A program made the translations under genes and the position numbers. The notes below the pieces were generated by a model. The model had not been told where the DNA came from, made no database searches, and saw nothing but the letters and a program-made list of their open reading frames with translations. Below, piece by piece: positions 7,359 to 14,346 of a stretch of DNA of 14,346 bases; the stretch's first letter is position 1, and every line of letters begins with the position of its first letter. The DNA comes from Chitinophagaceae bacterium UBA2793 (GTDB lineage: Bacteria > Bacteroidota > Bacteroidia > Chitinophagales > Chitinophagaceae), in assembly GCA_002352045.1 (NCBI GenBank), contig DEHT01000031.1, forward strand, positions 1-14,346, given 5' to 3'.

Positions 7359-7973
7359 ATGAAAAAATTAGGCACTTTTATTTTTGTATTGTTAACCGCT
7401 TTTGCAGTGTATTGGTTTGGGTTTAGAAAAAAAGAAAATAAACCTAAGCCACCAAAGCCTCAACCAATGGCACTTAAGCAACATTCCAACCAGTTTAACA
7501 TGGCTATTGATAGTATGATGGTTGCATATTTCACGATGAAGGATGCATTTGTAGATGCTGATACTACAAAAGCAAAATTATTTGCCAAAGAAATGATTCG
7601 CTTGTTGGATAGCATTCCTTTGTCTGAATTAAAAAAAGACGATAGCGTTATTATGCTTACTGCTTCTTCAACTATTGCCGATATTAAATTAAACGCTGGT
7701 AGTTTACTACAGCAAACAGATATTACCTTGATGCGACAAGATTTTCGTACGGTTTCGGATATGCTGTATCCGGCATTTTTTAAAACCATCAATTACGAAG
7801 GAGCCAATCTATACCTGCAAAATTGCCCTATGGCTTTTGATGGGGATAAGGATGCAAACTGGATAAGCAATAGCAACGAAGTGGTAAATCCTTACCTGGG
7901 AAAAAATCATCCAAAGTATAAAGGAACGATGTTGCATTGCGGAGAAGTAAAAGATAGCCTTTTTAAAAAGTAA
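7359..7973 (+). CDS. DUF3347 domain protein, membrane-anchored
   Basis: The 204-residue protein starts with a hydrophobic segment (about 5-21, FIFVLLTAFAVYWFGF) and then a Lys/Pro-rich stretch (KPKPPKPQP), so it is probably anchored in the inner membrane with its domain in the periplasm, or is a secreted protein with an uncleaved signal. Residues about 45-200 match DUF3347: AYFTMKDAFVDADTTKA near the start, the helix MRQDFRTVSDMLY (125-137), then LYLQNCPMAFD (151-161), ANWIS, VVNPYLG and MLHCGEVKD (191-199). In this family the CPMA and M(L).CG motifs are nearly invariant, and the domain is often found beside or fused to HlyD/CusB-like metal-efflux adaptors. The Cys156/Met158/Met191/Cys194 set could bind Cu(I), but this is inference. 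A TonB-dependent receptor starts 57 bases downstream on the same strand. Confidence 0.8.
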   Translation: MKKLGTFIFVLLTAFAVYWFGFRKKENKPKPPKPQPMALKQHSNQFNMAIDSMMVAYFTMKDAFVDADTTKAKLFAKEMIRLLDSIPLSELKKDDSVIMLTASSTIADIKLNAGSLLQQTDITLMRQDFRTVSDMLYPAFFKTINYEGANLYLQNCPMAFDGDKDANWISNSNEVVNPYLGKNHPKYKGTMLHCGEVKDSLFKK

Positions 7974-8030
7974 AAATTAAAAAGTCAAAAATCAAGAAAG
8001 CAATTTTTTTGCCTTTTTATTTTACTCAAT

Positions 8031-10388
8031 ATGAAAAATACCGTCATCCTATTTTTACTTTTAATTTTTTGTTTGTTTTCAGAAGCGCAACAAAAGTTTA
8101 CAATAAGCGGTTATGTGAAAGATATTGCTACCGGTGAAAGCCTCATAGGAGCAACTCTTACGGTTAAGCATGGCCGAAAAGGGGTAAGCTCCAATCAATA
8201 TGGATTTTTCTCCATCACTTTAGATTCGGGTAACTACCAATTTACATGCACTAATGTGGGTTATCTTCCACAGGAGTTTAGTTTGTTTCTTTCTAAGGAT
8301 ACCTTGCTCAGTATTTCATTAATATCGGGTGCAGCATTGCAGGAAGAAGTAATTGTTACTGCCCGTAAAAGAGATAACAATATAAAAACGGCTCAGCTTG
8401 GTAAAATAAGCCTGCCAATTGAGCAAATAAAACAACTACCTGCATTTTTAGGAGAGGTGGATGTATTGAAAGCTGTGCAGTTGCTGCCCGGCATTCGCAA
8501 TGCTGGCGAAGGGAGTGCCGGTATTTATGTAAGAGGGGGAGGCCCCGATCAAAATTTGATTATGCTGGATGATGCTGTAGTGTATAATACCGGCCACTTG
8601 TTTGGATTCTTTTCCATTTTTAATTCAGATGCCATTAAAAATATTTCACTCATCAAAGGTGGAATGCCGGCTCAGTATGGGGGAAGGTTAAGCAGTGTAC
8701 TTGATATAACTATGAAGGAAGGCAATAATCAACAATTTCAAACCGAAGGTGGCATTGGTTTAATTGCATCCAGGTTTTCGGTACAAGGCCCTATAAAAAA
8801 AGACAAAGCATCTTTTATTATTTCGGCACGAAGAACTTATGTAGATGCACTTGCAAAACCCTTTATCAGCAAAACGAGCCAGTTCTACGGATCGGGTTAT
8901 TATTTTTACGATTTAAATGCAAAAGTAAATTATCGTTTCAGTAACAAGGATCGTTTGTATTTGAGTGGATATTTTGGAAGAGACGTTTTTGATTTTGTAA
9001 ACGGAAGGCAAAGCCTCGATGTAAATATTCCCTGGGGAAATGCCACCGGCACATTACGCTGGAACCACGTTTTTAATAAAAAATTGTTTGCCAATACCAC
9101 TGTGGTTTACAACGATTACAATTTTAAATTTTCTGCCTCACAGGATAATTTTAATGTGGGGCTTTCGTCGGGCATAAGAGATGTAAGCTTAAAGCATGAT
9201 TTGGATTTTTATCCTTCAGTAAATCATAAACTAAAGTTTGGTGTCATTTATACTTATCACCGCTTTACACCTTCTGTTGTAAGCGGCAGGCAGGATAGCA
9301 TTGAATTTAAGCCTCAGAATGCACAGGTAAAATTTGCACATGAGGCGGCCGCTTATGTACAAGACGATTGGGAGATAAGCAACAAATTACAACTGAATGC
9401 TGGTTTAAGGTACAGTATGTTTCAACAGGCAGGCCCTTTTACATTGTACAAAACAGATGCCAATGGCAATAGGATAGATAGTACTGTTTATGGTAAAGGC
9501 GATGCAGTAAAAACCTATGGTGGATTTGAACCAAGGTTTAGTTTACGGTATAGTGTAAACGAACAAACATCTGTAAAAGCTTCGGTAACCCGAAACCTTC
9601 AGTACATACATTTGGTAAGCAATGCCGGTACCACTTTGCCTACCGATTTATGGGTGCCCAGTACTTACCTGGTGCAACCGCAAAAAAGCTGGCTATATAC
9701 AGCGGGTATATTTAAGAATTTTAAAAACAATATGTTTGAAACCTCCCTGGAATTGTATTACAAACAAATGCAAAATCAAATTGAATACAGGGAAGGATAT
9801 ACGCCCAGTACCATTGAAGACACTGAAAACGATTTTGTTTTTGGAAAAGGCTGGAGCTACGGCAGCGAATTATTTGTAAACAAAGTAAAAGGAAAACTTA
9901 CCGGTTGGGTAGGATATACCTTAAGTTGGACCTGGCGTAAATTTCCGGGACTGAATGAAGGTTTGAAGTACCCTGCCAAGTACGACCGTAGAAACGATTT
10001 GACTATTGTAGGCATGTATCAACTAAGCAACCGTTGGAAACTAAGTGCCACATTTGTATATGGCACCGGCAATGCTGCTACTTTACCACAGCGTTTTTAT
10101 ATTGTTGGTGGAGTGCTTACGCAGGAGTATAGTCGCATCAATCAATACAGATTACCATCATACCACAGGCTCGACTTAAGTGCAGTATTGCAAGGAAAAA
10201 ATAATTATAAACGGAAATTGAAAACAGAATGGGTGTTTAGTATTTATAATGCCTACAGTCGTGCAAATCCCTATTTTATTTACTTTGACCAGGAGGGTAG
10301 TCCTTATAATGGAACTTTAAAAGTGCAGGCAAAGCAGGTTTCTATTTTTCCCATTATTCCTGCTGTTACCTGGAATTTTAAATTTTAG
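8031..10388 (+). CDS. TonB-dependent outer-membrane receptor
   Basis: This 785-residue protein imports a substrate across the outer membrane using TonB energy. It has a signal peptide (about 1-19, ending SEAQ), then a carboxypeptidase-regulatory-like beta-sandwich (about 23-100: ISGYVKDIATGESLIGATL to GYLPQEFSL), as is common in Bacteroidota. The plug domain follows (about 115-230), with QLLPGIRNAGEGSAGIYVRGG, NLIMLDDAVVYN and IKGGMPAQYGGRLSSVLDI. Residues about 240-785 form the barrel, with alternating aromatic strands and a final Phe (AVTWNFKF) as expected for outer-membrane insertion. At this length, and without a SusD partner or long SusC features, it is more like a siderophore, metal or small-molecule receptor than a glycan SusC. 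Substrate cannot be read from the sequence. It probably shares a transcript with the DUF3347 gene upstream; no strong promoter is visible in the 57-base gap. Confidence 0.92.
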   Translation: MKNTVILFLLLIFCLFSEAQQKFTISGYVKDIATGESLIGATLTVKHGRKGVSSNQYGFFSITLDSGNYQFTCTNVGYLPQEFSLFLSKDTLLSISLISGAALQEEVIVTARKRDNNIKTAQLGKISLPIEQIKQLPAFLGEVDVLKAVQLLPGIRNAGEGSAGIYVRGGGPDQNLIMLDDAVVYNTGHLFGFFSIFNSDAIKNISLIKGGMPAQYGGRLSSVLDITMKEGNNQQFQTEGGIGLIASRFSVQGPIKKDKASFIISARRTYVDALAKPFISKTSQFYGSGYYFYDLNAKVNYRFSNKDRLYLSGYFGRDVFDFVNGRQSLDVNIPWGNATGTLRWNHVFNKKLFANTTVVYNDYNFKFSASQDNFNVGLSSGIRDVSLKHDLDFYPSVNHKLKFGVIYTYHRFTPSVVSGRQDSIEFKPQNAQVKFAHEAAAYVQDDWEISNKLQLNAGLRYSMFQQAGPFTLYKTDANGNRIDSTVYGKGDAVKTYGGFEPRFSLRYSVNEQTSVKASVTRNLQYIHLVSNAGTTLPTDLWVPSTYLVQPQKSWLYTAGIFKNFKNNMFETSLELYYKQMQNQIEYREGYTPSTIEDTENDFVFGKGWSYGSELFVNKVKGKLTGWVGYTLSWTWRKFPGLNEGLKYPAKYDRRNDLTIVGMYQLSNRWKLSATFVYGTGNAATLPQRFYIVGGVLTQEYSRINQYRLPSYHRLDLSAVLQGKNNYKRKLKTEWVFSIYNAYSRANPYFIYFDQEGSPYNGTLKVQAKQVSIFPIIPAVTWNFKF

Positions 10389-10408
10389 TTTAATGAGTTT
10401 CTATTCTT

Positions 10409-10795
10409 CTATTCTTCCGCTTTAATTTTGTTTAATTCAACTTCGTGCAAAGCATTTGTTCTAGCATCGCAATCATCTTTAAATGCTGTAAGTTTAAGAA
10501 TATTGTCTTTTATTTTCCATAAATAAACAGCCTCTGTACTGGTATCGCATGGGCTTGAACCATGCAGTTTTACAATTTTTAAACTGTCATTTGAAACAGC
10601 ATACCTCATGGCTTCTATTTCTCTTTCACCATCAGCTAAATATAGATAAAGGCTGTCTTTCTTAAATTGAAAAATACATTCTGTTTCGTTGGGAATCATT
10701 AAGGTACCAGCCCATTTGCTGTTTTCTATTTGAGCATTAGTTGTACCACAAATTAAAATGAAAACAAATTGGAGAATAAAGCATCGCTTTTTCAT
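10409..10795 (-). CDS. Small secreted protein of unknown function
   Basis: The 128-residue product has a clear signal peptide (about 1-21, MKKRCFILQFVFILICGTTNA, cut before Q). The mature part starts W-x-G (SKWAGTL) and is rich in alternating beta-type residues (CIFQFKKDSLYLYLADG, IEAMRYAVSNDSLKIVK, AVYLWKIKDNILKLTAF), suggesting a small beta-barrel or lipocalin-like sheet. Cysteines occur at TECIF, SSPCD and DDCDAR; with three in the mature protein, one disulfide is possible. I do not recognise a named family. It ends 20 bases from the end of the TonB receptor gene and converges on it, and is divergent from the gene at 10915. Confidence 0.75.
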   Translation of the reverse strand: MKKRCFILQFVFILICGTTNAQIENSKWAGTLMIPNETECIFQFKKDSLYLYLADGEREIEAMRYAVSNDSLKIVKLHGSSPCDTSTEAVYLWKIKDNILKLTAFKDDCDARTNALHEVELNKIKAEE

Positions 10796-10817
10796 AAAAT
10801 GTATTTTTATTGATGTC

Positions 10818-10848
10818 TAAATATATTACTTGTTTTTAATTAATTAAA
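10818..10848 (-). promoter_or_regulatory. Possible promoter for the small secreted protein gene
   Basis: On the minus strand, TTTA (10848-10845) precedes TATATTTA (10825-10818) by 19 bases, the same spacing as the ABC-F promoter but with A in place of the final G. It is 23 bases before ATG 10795. The 10796-10914 gap is otherwise AT-rich and empty. Confidence 0.35.
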
Positions 10849-10914
10849 TAAGAAATTTTAAGCAAACAGTAATTTTTATCTTCTGATAGTTTGAAAGAAA
10901 TTGCAGGTTGAAAT

Positions 10915-11478
10915 ATGCAGGATATAGAACCATATTACAACTGGCGGCATTTATATAGTGCTGAAGAAGATAGGCGCTCGCCTTTTTATGGCCGCACTTA
11001 CAGCGAATTTGAATATTCTCAAACGCTTTACAATTATTATATCCATCCACAATGGGATGAATTTGGCAGTCGTACTCTCTACATGAAATTGTTATATACC
11101 GATTACGAAATTGGTTTTGCCATCATAGAATTATTAGGCGAATGGAACGATGCTATCGAAAACGATATAATGACTTTGCGAAGGGAAGTAACCGACGAAT
11201 TGTATAAACAAGGAATTACTAAATTTATTTTAATAGCCGAAAATGTGCTCAACTTCCATAGCAGCGATCGGGAATATTACGAAGAATGGCAAGAGCAATT
11301 GGAAGACGATAGGGGTTGGGTGGTTATTCTCAATATGCCCGAGCAAAGCAAATACGATTTTGTAAAAGCAAAACTTACCAACTATATTGAACTGCTCCAA
11401 ATGGAGCAATGGCGCACTTTGAAACCCGAAATAATTTTTCAGGCCATTGACGGCGAAATGAACAGGAGGCTTGAATAA
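10915..11478 (+). CDS. Conserved Bacteroidota protein of unknown function
   Basis: The 187-residue protein has no signal peptide or membrane segment and should be cytoplasmic. It is acidic and rich in Tyr, Trp and Glu. The opening MQDIEPYYNWRHLYSAEED and the segments HPQWDEFGSRTLYMKLL, ELLGEWNDAIENDIMTLRRE, KFILIAENVLNFHSS, WVVILNMPEQSKYDF and MEQWRTLKPE are, to my knowledge, highly conserved in many Bacteroidota proteins with no assigned function. The middle (about 60-150) alternates strands and helices in a way that could resemble a STAS-like alpha/beta fold, which is only an idea. ATG 10915 is the obvious start because conservation begins there. It lies 163 bases before sdhC; a shared role with complex II is not indicated by sequence alone. 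Confidence 0.8.
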   Translation: MQDIEPYYNWRHLYSAEEDRRSPFYGRTYSEFEYSQTLYNYYIHPQWDEFGSRTLYMKLLYTDYEIGFAIIELLGEWNDAIENDIMTLRREVTDELYKQGITKFILIAENVLNFHSSDREYYEEWQEQLEDDRGWVVILNMPEQSKYDFVKAKLTNYIELLQMEQWRTLKPEIIFQAIDGEMNRRLE

Positions 11479-11510
11479 TGAATAATGGATAATGAATAAT
11501 GGTTAATGGA
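11476..11510. repeat. 14-bp tandem repeat after the conserved unknown gene
   Basis: TAATGAATAATGGA (11476-11489) is followed directly by TAATGAATAATGGT (11490-11503) and a partial unit TAATGGA (11504-11510). The first TAA is the stop codon of the gene ending at 11478. AAT/ATG-type simple repeats of this kind are common between genes in Bacteroidota. The rest of the gap to sdhC holds only the promoter-like site. Confidence 0.75.
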
Positions 11511-11602
11511 GGGGTTTTAATTGTTTATGGAAATTGTTGATTTATAGATTTTCTATTGACCAAAACAATTAATTCACTGCTTAATCAAATGTTAATTTCC
11601 AT

Positions 11603-11610
11603 TACCTTTG
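11603..11610 (+). promoter_or_regulatory. Promoter -7 element for the sdh operon
   Basis: TACCTTTG matches TAnnTTTG exactly, 31 bases before the chosen sdhC start at 11642. The expected -33 position has only TTAA, so the upstream box is poor. Its place supports the ATG at 11642 and argues against a TTG start at 11612, which would lie almost on the transcription start. Confidence 0.5.
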
Positions 11611-11641
11611 TTTGGTATTACTTTACAATATTCTAACTATT

Positions 11642-12310
11642 ATGACCTGGAAGCAGCTTTTCACATCATCTATCGGAAAAAAATTCACAATGGGTTTTAC
11701 CGGTTTATTTTTAATCATCTTTTTAATAGTACATGCAGGAATTAACTCCTGTATTTTTTTAAATGATGGTGGAGAAACTTTTAATGCAGTAGCACATTTT
11801 ATGAGCCATAACTGGATTATGCGTTTTGTAGAAATTGGTTTATTTGTAGGCATAATTTTGCACATTGTACAAGGCCTTATGCTGGTAAGGCAAAATGCCG
11901 CTGCACGCCCTGTGCAGTATGCCGTAAGCAAGGCCAATAAAAACAGCGCATGGTATAGCCGTAGTATGGGCCTGTTGGGCACATTAATTTTATTGTTTTT
12001 AGTTATGCATCTTTCACATTTTTATGTGGGAACCAAAGTGGCTTTGTATAGCGGCGATCAACCACATAACCTGTATGAAGAAATGGTACATGTTTTTAGT
12101 AATGTATGGGTAGTTATTCTTTATATGATTGGTTTAATTGCATTGTTCTGGCATTTGATACATGGGTTTCAAAGTGCCTTTCAAACATTTGGCTTAAATC
12201 ATAAGCGGTATTCACCTATTATTAAAACTGCGGGTTGGGTATATACCATTGTAATTATTACCGCATTTGCATTAATGCCGGTATCAATGTATTTAGGCTG
12301 GATAAGTTAA
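11642..12310 (+). CDS. sdhC: Succinate dehydrogenase cytochrome b subunit (membrane anchor)
   Basis: The 222-residue protein is the single-subunit, di-haem b-type membrane anchor of complex II, passing electrons from the flavoprotein and Fe-S subunits to menaquinone. Five membrane spans are visible at about 17-38, 58-83, 107-128, 152-175 and 196-218. Candidate haem histidines lie in VHAGIN (His31), ILHIVQG (His74), MHLSHF (His123/126) and WHLIHGF (His171/174), matching the four-ligand pattern of the Wolinella FrdC/Bacillus SdhC class. The start MTWKQLFTSSIGKKFTMGFTG is the usual Bacteroidota N-terminus; extending ten codons upstream to TTG 11612 adds atypical residues and is rejected. sdhA starts 58 bases after the stop codon. 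Confidence 0.93.
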   Translation: MTWKQLFTSSIGKKFTMGFTGLFLIIFLIVHAGINSCIFLNDGGETFNAVAHFMSHNWIMRFVEIGLFVGIILHIVQGLMLVRQNAAARPVQYAVSKANKNSAWYSRSMGLLGTLILLFLVMHLSHFYVGTKVALYSGDQPHNLYEEMVHVFSNVWVVILYMIGLIALFWHLIHGFQSAFQTFGLNHKRYSPIIKTAGWVYTIVIITAFALMPVSMYLGWIS

Positions 12311-12327
12311 ATTAAAGAGGGCCTGTC

Positions 12328-12364
12328 ATTATCAAATTAACTAATTACCAAATTATCAAATTAA
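12328..12364. repeat. AT-rich direct repeats between sdhC and sdhA
   Basis: ATTATCAAATTAA occurs exactly at 12328-12340 and 12352-12364, with a one-base variant ATTACCAAATTA at 12344-12355 overlapping the second copy. The last copy ends four bases before the sdhA start codon, so it covers the ribosome-binding region. It resembles the simple AT repeats common in Bacteroidota gaps. A regulatory role is possible but not shown. Confidence 0.65.
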
Positions 12365-12368
12365 TTAT

Positions 12369-14345
12369 ATGGCTTTAGATGCAAAAATTCCTGCGGGTGA
12401 AATGGATAAGAAGTGGAGCGATTACAAAGGACATGTAAAATTAGTAAACCCTGCCAATAAAAGAAAGTTGGAAGTAATAGTAGTGGGTACGGGCCTTGCA
12501 GGTGCAAGCGCAGCGGCTTCATTGGGCGAAATGGGTTATAAAGTAAAAGCATTTTGTTTTCAGGATAGTCCTCGAAGGGCACACAGTATAGCTGCACAAG
12601 GTGGCATAAATGCAGCTAAAAATTATCAAAACGATGGCGACTCTGTTTTCCGTTTGTTTTACGATACTGTAAAGGGTGGCGATTATCGTGCAAGAGAAGC
12701 CAATGTACACAGGCTTGCCGAAGTGAGTGGCAGTATTATTGACCAATGCGTAGCACAAGGTGTTCCGTTTGCAAGAGAATATGGTGGCTTGTTGAGCAAC
12801 CGTTCTTTTGGTGGTACGCAGGTGCAGCGTACATTTTATGCAGCAGGCCAAACCGGGCAACAATTGTTGCTAGGTGCTTACAGTGCTTTAGAAAGACAAG
12901 TTGCCCTGGGTAATGTAACTCAATACAGTCGCCACGAAATGTTGGATGTGGTGGTAATAGATGGAAAGGCAAGGGGCATTATAGCAAGAGACTTAATCAG
13001 CGGTGAATTGGAAAGTCATTTCGGCCATGCAGTACTGTTATGTACCGGTGGATATGGAAACGTATTTTATTTAAGCACCAATGCCATGGGAAGCAATGTA
13101 ACTGCGGCATGGAAAGCACATAAAAAAGGCGCTTATTTTGGCAATCCTTGTTTTACACAAATTCATCCAACCTGTATTCCGGTAAGTGGCGATCATCAAA
13201 GTAAATTAACATTGATGAGCGAAAGTTTGCGGAACGATGGCCGCATTTGGGTTCCCAAGCAACAAAACGATAATCGCAAAGCAATAGATATTCCCGAAGA
13301 AGAAAGAGACTATTATTTGGAACGAAGGTATCCGGCATTTGGTAACCTGGTACCAAGAGACGTAGCTTCAAGAGCAGCAAAAGAAAGATGTGATGCTGGC
13401 TACGGTGTAGGTACTACCAAAATGGCGGTATATCTCGACTTTGCCGATGCCATTGTACGCTATGGAAAAATTGAAGCCGGCAAAACCGGTAATCACAATC
13501 CTTCTAAAGAAGAAGCCATTGCCCTGGGTAAAAAAGTAGTGGAAGAAAAATATGGCAACCTGTTTGAAATGTATGATAAAATTACAGGCGAAAATCCGTA
13601 TGAAACACCCATGCGCATTTACCCGGCGGTGCATTATACCATGGGCGGCCTTTGGGTTGATTATGAGTTGATGACTACTGTACCCGGCTTATATGCTTTG
13701 GGTGAAGCCAACTTTAGCGATCATGGAGCCAACCGCCTGGGTGCTTCGGCACTTATGCAAGGCCTTGCAGATGGATACTTTGTAATTCCTTATACATTGG
13801 GCAATTTCCTGGCCGATGAAATTCGCACCCCGGCCATTCCTACTACACATGAAGCCTTTGTACAAGCCGAAAAAGTAGTGGCCGACCGCATCCATCAACT
13901 AATGAATGTAAAGGGTACCGAAACGGTGGAAAGCTTTCACAAACGCCTTGGAAAAATAATGTGGGATAAATGTGGTATGGCACGCAATGCACAAGGCTTG
14001 CAGGATGCCATTGTAGAAATTCAGCAATTAAAAAAAGAGTTTTGGAGCAATGTGCGTATTCCCGGTGAAATAAATGAAATGAATACCGAGTTGGATAAAG
14101 CAGGCCGTGTGGCGGATTTTATTGAGCTGGGCGAATTAATGTGCATGGATGCACTCAACCGAGCAGAGAGTTGCGGAGGCCACTTTAGAGAAGAAAGCCA
14201 AACAGAAGATGGCGAAGCCAAAAGAGACGATGAAAATTTCAGTTATGTATCTGCCTGGGAATTTAAAAATGAACAAGGCTGGGAAATGCATAAAGAAACC
14301 TTGAATTTTGAAATTGTGAAACCAACACAACGGTCGTATAAATAA
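12369..14345 (+). CDS. sdhA: Succinate dehydrogenase/fumarate reductase flavoprotein subunit
   Basis: The complete 658-residue protein oxidises succinate to fumarate, or can work in reverse, on the cytoplasmic face of the membrane. The FAD-binding motif is [19 protein letters not shown] (GxGxxG at 40-45). [15 protein letters not shown] supplies His72, which should bind FAD covalently. Substrate-site segments are IHPTC (His266), [12 protein letters not shown] (Arg330, the likely proton-transfer Arg), [11 protein letters not shown] (His422) and [18 protein letters not shown] (Arg456); these positions are matched by motif to Wolinella FrdA. The length and long C-terminal domain (about 480-658) fit the Bacteroidota/epsilon-proteobacterial type that pairs with a five-span SdhC. 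It ends one base before the window edge. sdhB, the Fe-S subunit, should follow. Confidence 0.96.
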   Translation: MALDAKIPAGEMDKKWSDYKGHVKLVNPANKRKLEVIVVGTGLAGASAAASLGEMGYKVKAFCFQDSPRRAHSIAAQGGINAAKNYQNDGDSVFRLFYDTVKGGDYRAREANVHRLAEVSGSIIDQCVAQGVPFAREYGGLLSNRSFGGTQVQRTFYAAGQTGQQLLLGAYSALERQVALGNVTQYSRHEMLDVVVIDGKARGIIARDLISGELESHFGHAVLLCTGGYGNVFYLSTNAMGSNVTAAWKAHKKGAYFGNPCFTQIHPTCIPVSGDHQSKLTLMSESLRNDGRIWVPKQQNDNRKAIDIPEEERDYYLERRYPAFGNLVPRDVASRAAKERCDAGYGVGTTKMAVYLDFADAIVRYGKIEAGKTGNHNPSKEEAIALGKKVVEEKYGNLFEMYDKITGENPYETPMRIYPAVHYTMGGLWVDYELMTTVPGLYALGEANFSDHGANRLGASALMQGLADGYFVIPYTLGNFLADEIRTPAIPTTHEAFVQAEKVVADRIHQLMNVKGTETVESFHKRLGKIMWDKCGMARNAQGLQDAIVEIQQLKKEFWSNVRIPGEINEMNTELDKAGRVADFIELGELMCMDALNRAESCGGHFREESQTEDGEAKRDDENFSYVSAWEFKNEQGWEMHKETLNFEIVKPTQRSYK

Positions 14346-14346
14346 A

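Noticed and set aside
10844..11050. A 68-codon minus-strand open frame upstream of and over the start of the 10915 gene
   Set aside because: It overlaps the conserved N-terminus of the unknown Bacteroidota protein, which has much stronger support, and has no motif or start signal.
12361..14330. Many minus-strand open frames opposite sdhA
   Set aside because: They are shadows of the strongly supported sdhA reading frame.

Overview
The window looks like chromosomal DNA from a member of the Bacteroidota, most probably from the Chitinophagaceae/Chitinophagales side of the phylum. Supporting signs are the low-GC base use, several promoter-like sites of the Bacteroidota type (TAnnTTTG with a weak -33 box), a TonB-dependent receptor that begins with a carboxypeptidase-regulatory-like domain, a DUF3347 protein, and the 222-residue di-haem-type SdhC followed by a Bacteroidota-type SdhA. 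This placement is an inference from family knowledge. No rRNA, tRNA, CRISPR array, transposase or integrase was seen.

Layout. Positions 1-2530 form a patchy accessory-like stretch. It holds an intact OmpA-family gene (311-1159), a broken csaA-like tRNA-binding gene (1392-1699), a small VOC-fold gene with a TTG start (1705-2106) and a short remnant ORF (2299-2427). Degenerate intergenic repeats lie between these genes: copies at 68-167 and 2140-2248 are clearly related, and 1173-1360 is a weaker possible third. Positions 2533-4266 encode a TPR lipoprotein. On the minus strand, an ABC-F ATPase (7175-5241) is followed by proC (5167-4364), probably as one transcription unit with a good promoter at 7212-7242. 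Positions 7359-10388 hold a DUF3347 protein and a TonB-dependent receptor, 57 bp apart on the same strand. A small secreted protein (10795-10409, minus) converges on the receptor gene and is divergent from a conserved Bacteroidota gene of unknown function (10915-11478). The right end carries sdhC (11642-12310) and a complete sdhA (12369-14345); sdhB would be expected just past the window edge.

How the genes work together. SdhC and SdhA are the membrane anchor and flavoprotein of succinate:menaquinone oxidoreductase (complex II). DUF3347 and the TonB receptor may form a two-gene envelope module; the CPMA and MLHCG motifs hint at metal, perhaps copper, but the substrate is not shown by the sequence. 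ProC makes proline, and the ABC-F protein acts on ribosomes, so their pairing looks like housekeeping linkage. The most unusual part is the left end, where same-strand genes of unrelated function sit between members of a degenerate repeat and one gene is decaying. I did not find a clear new defence or mobile system.
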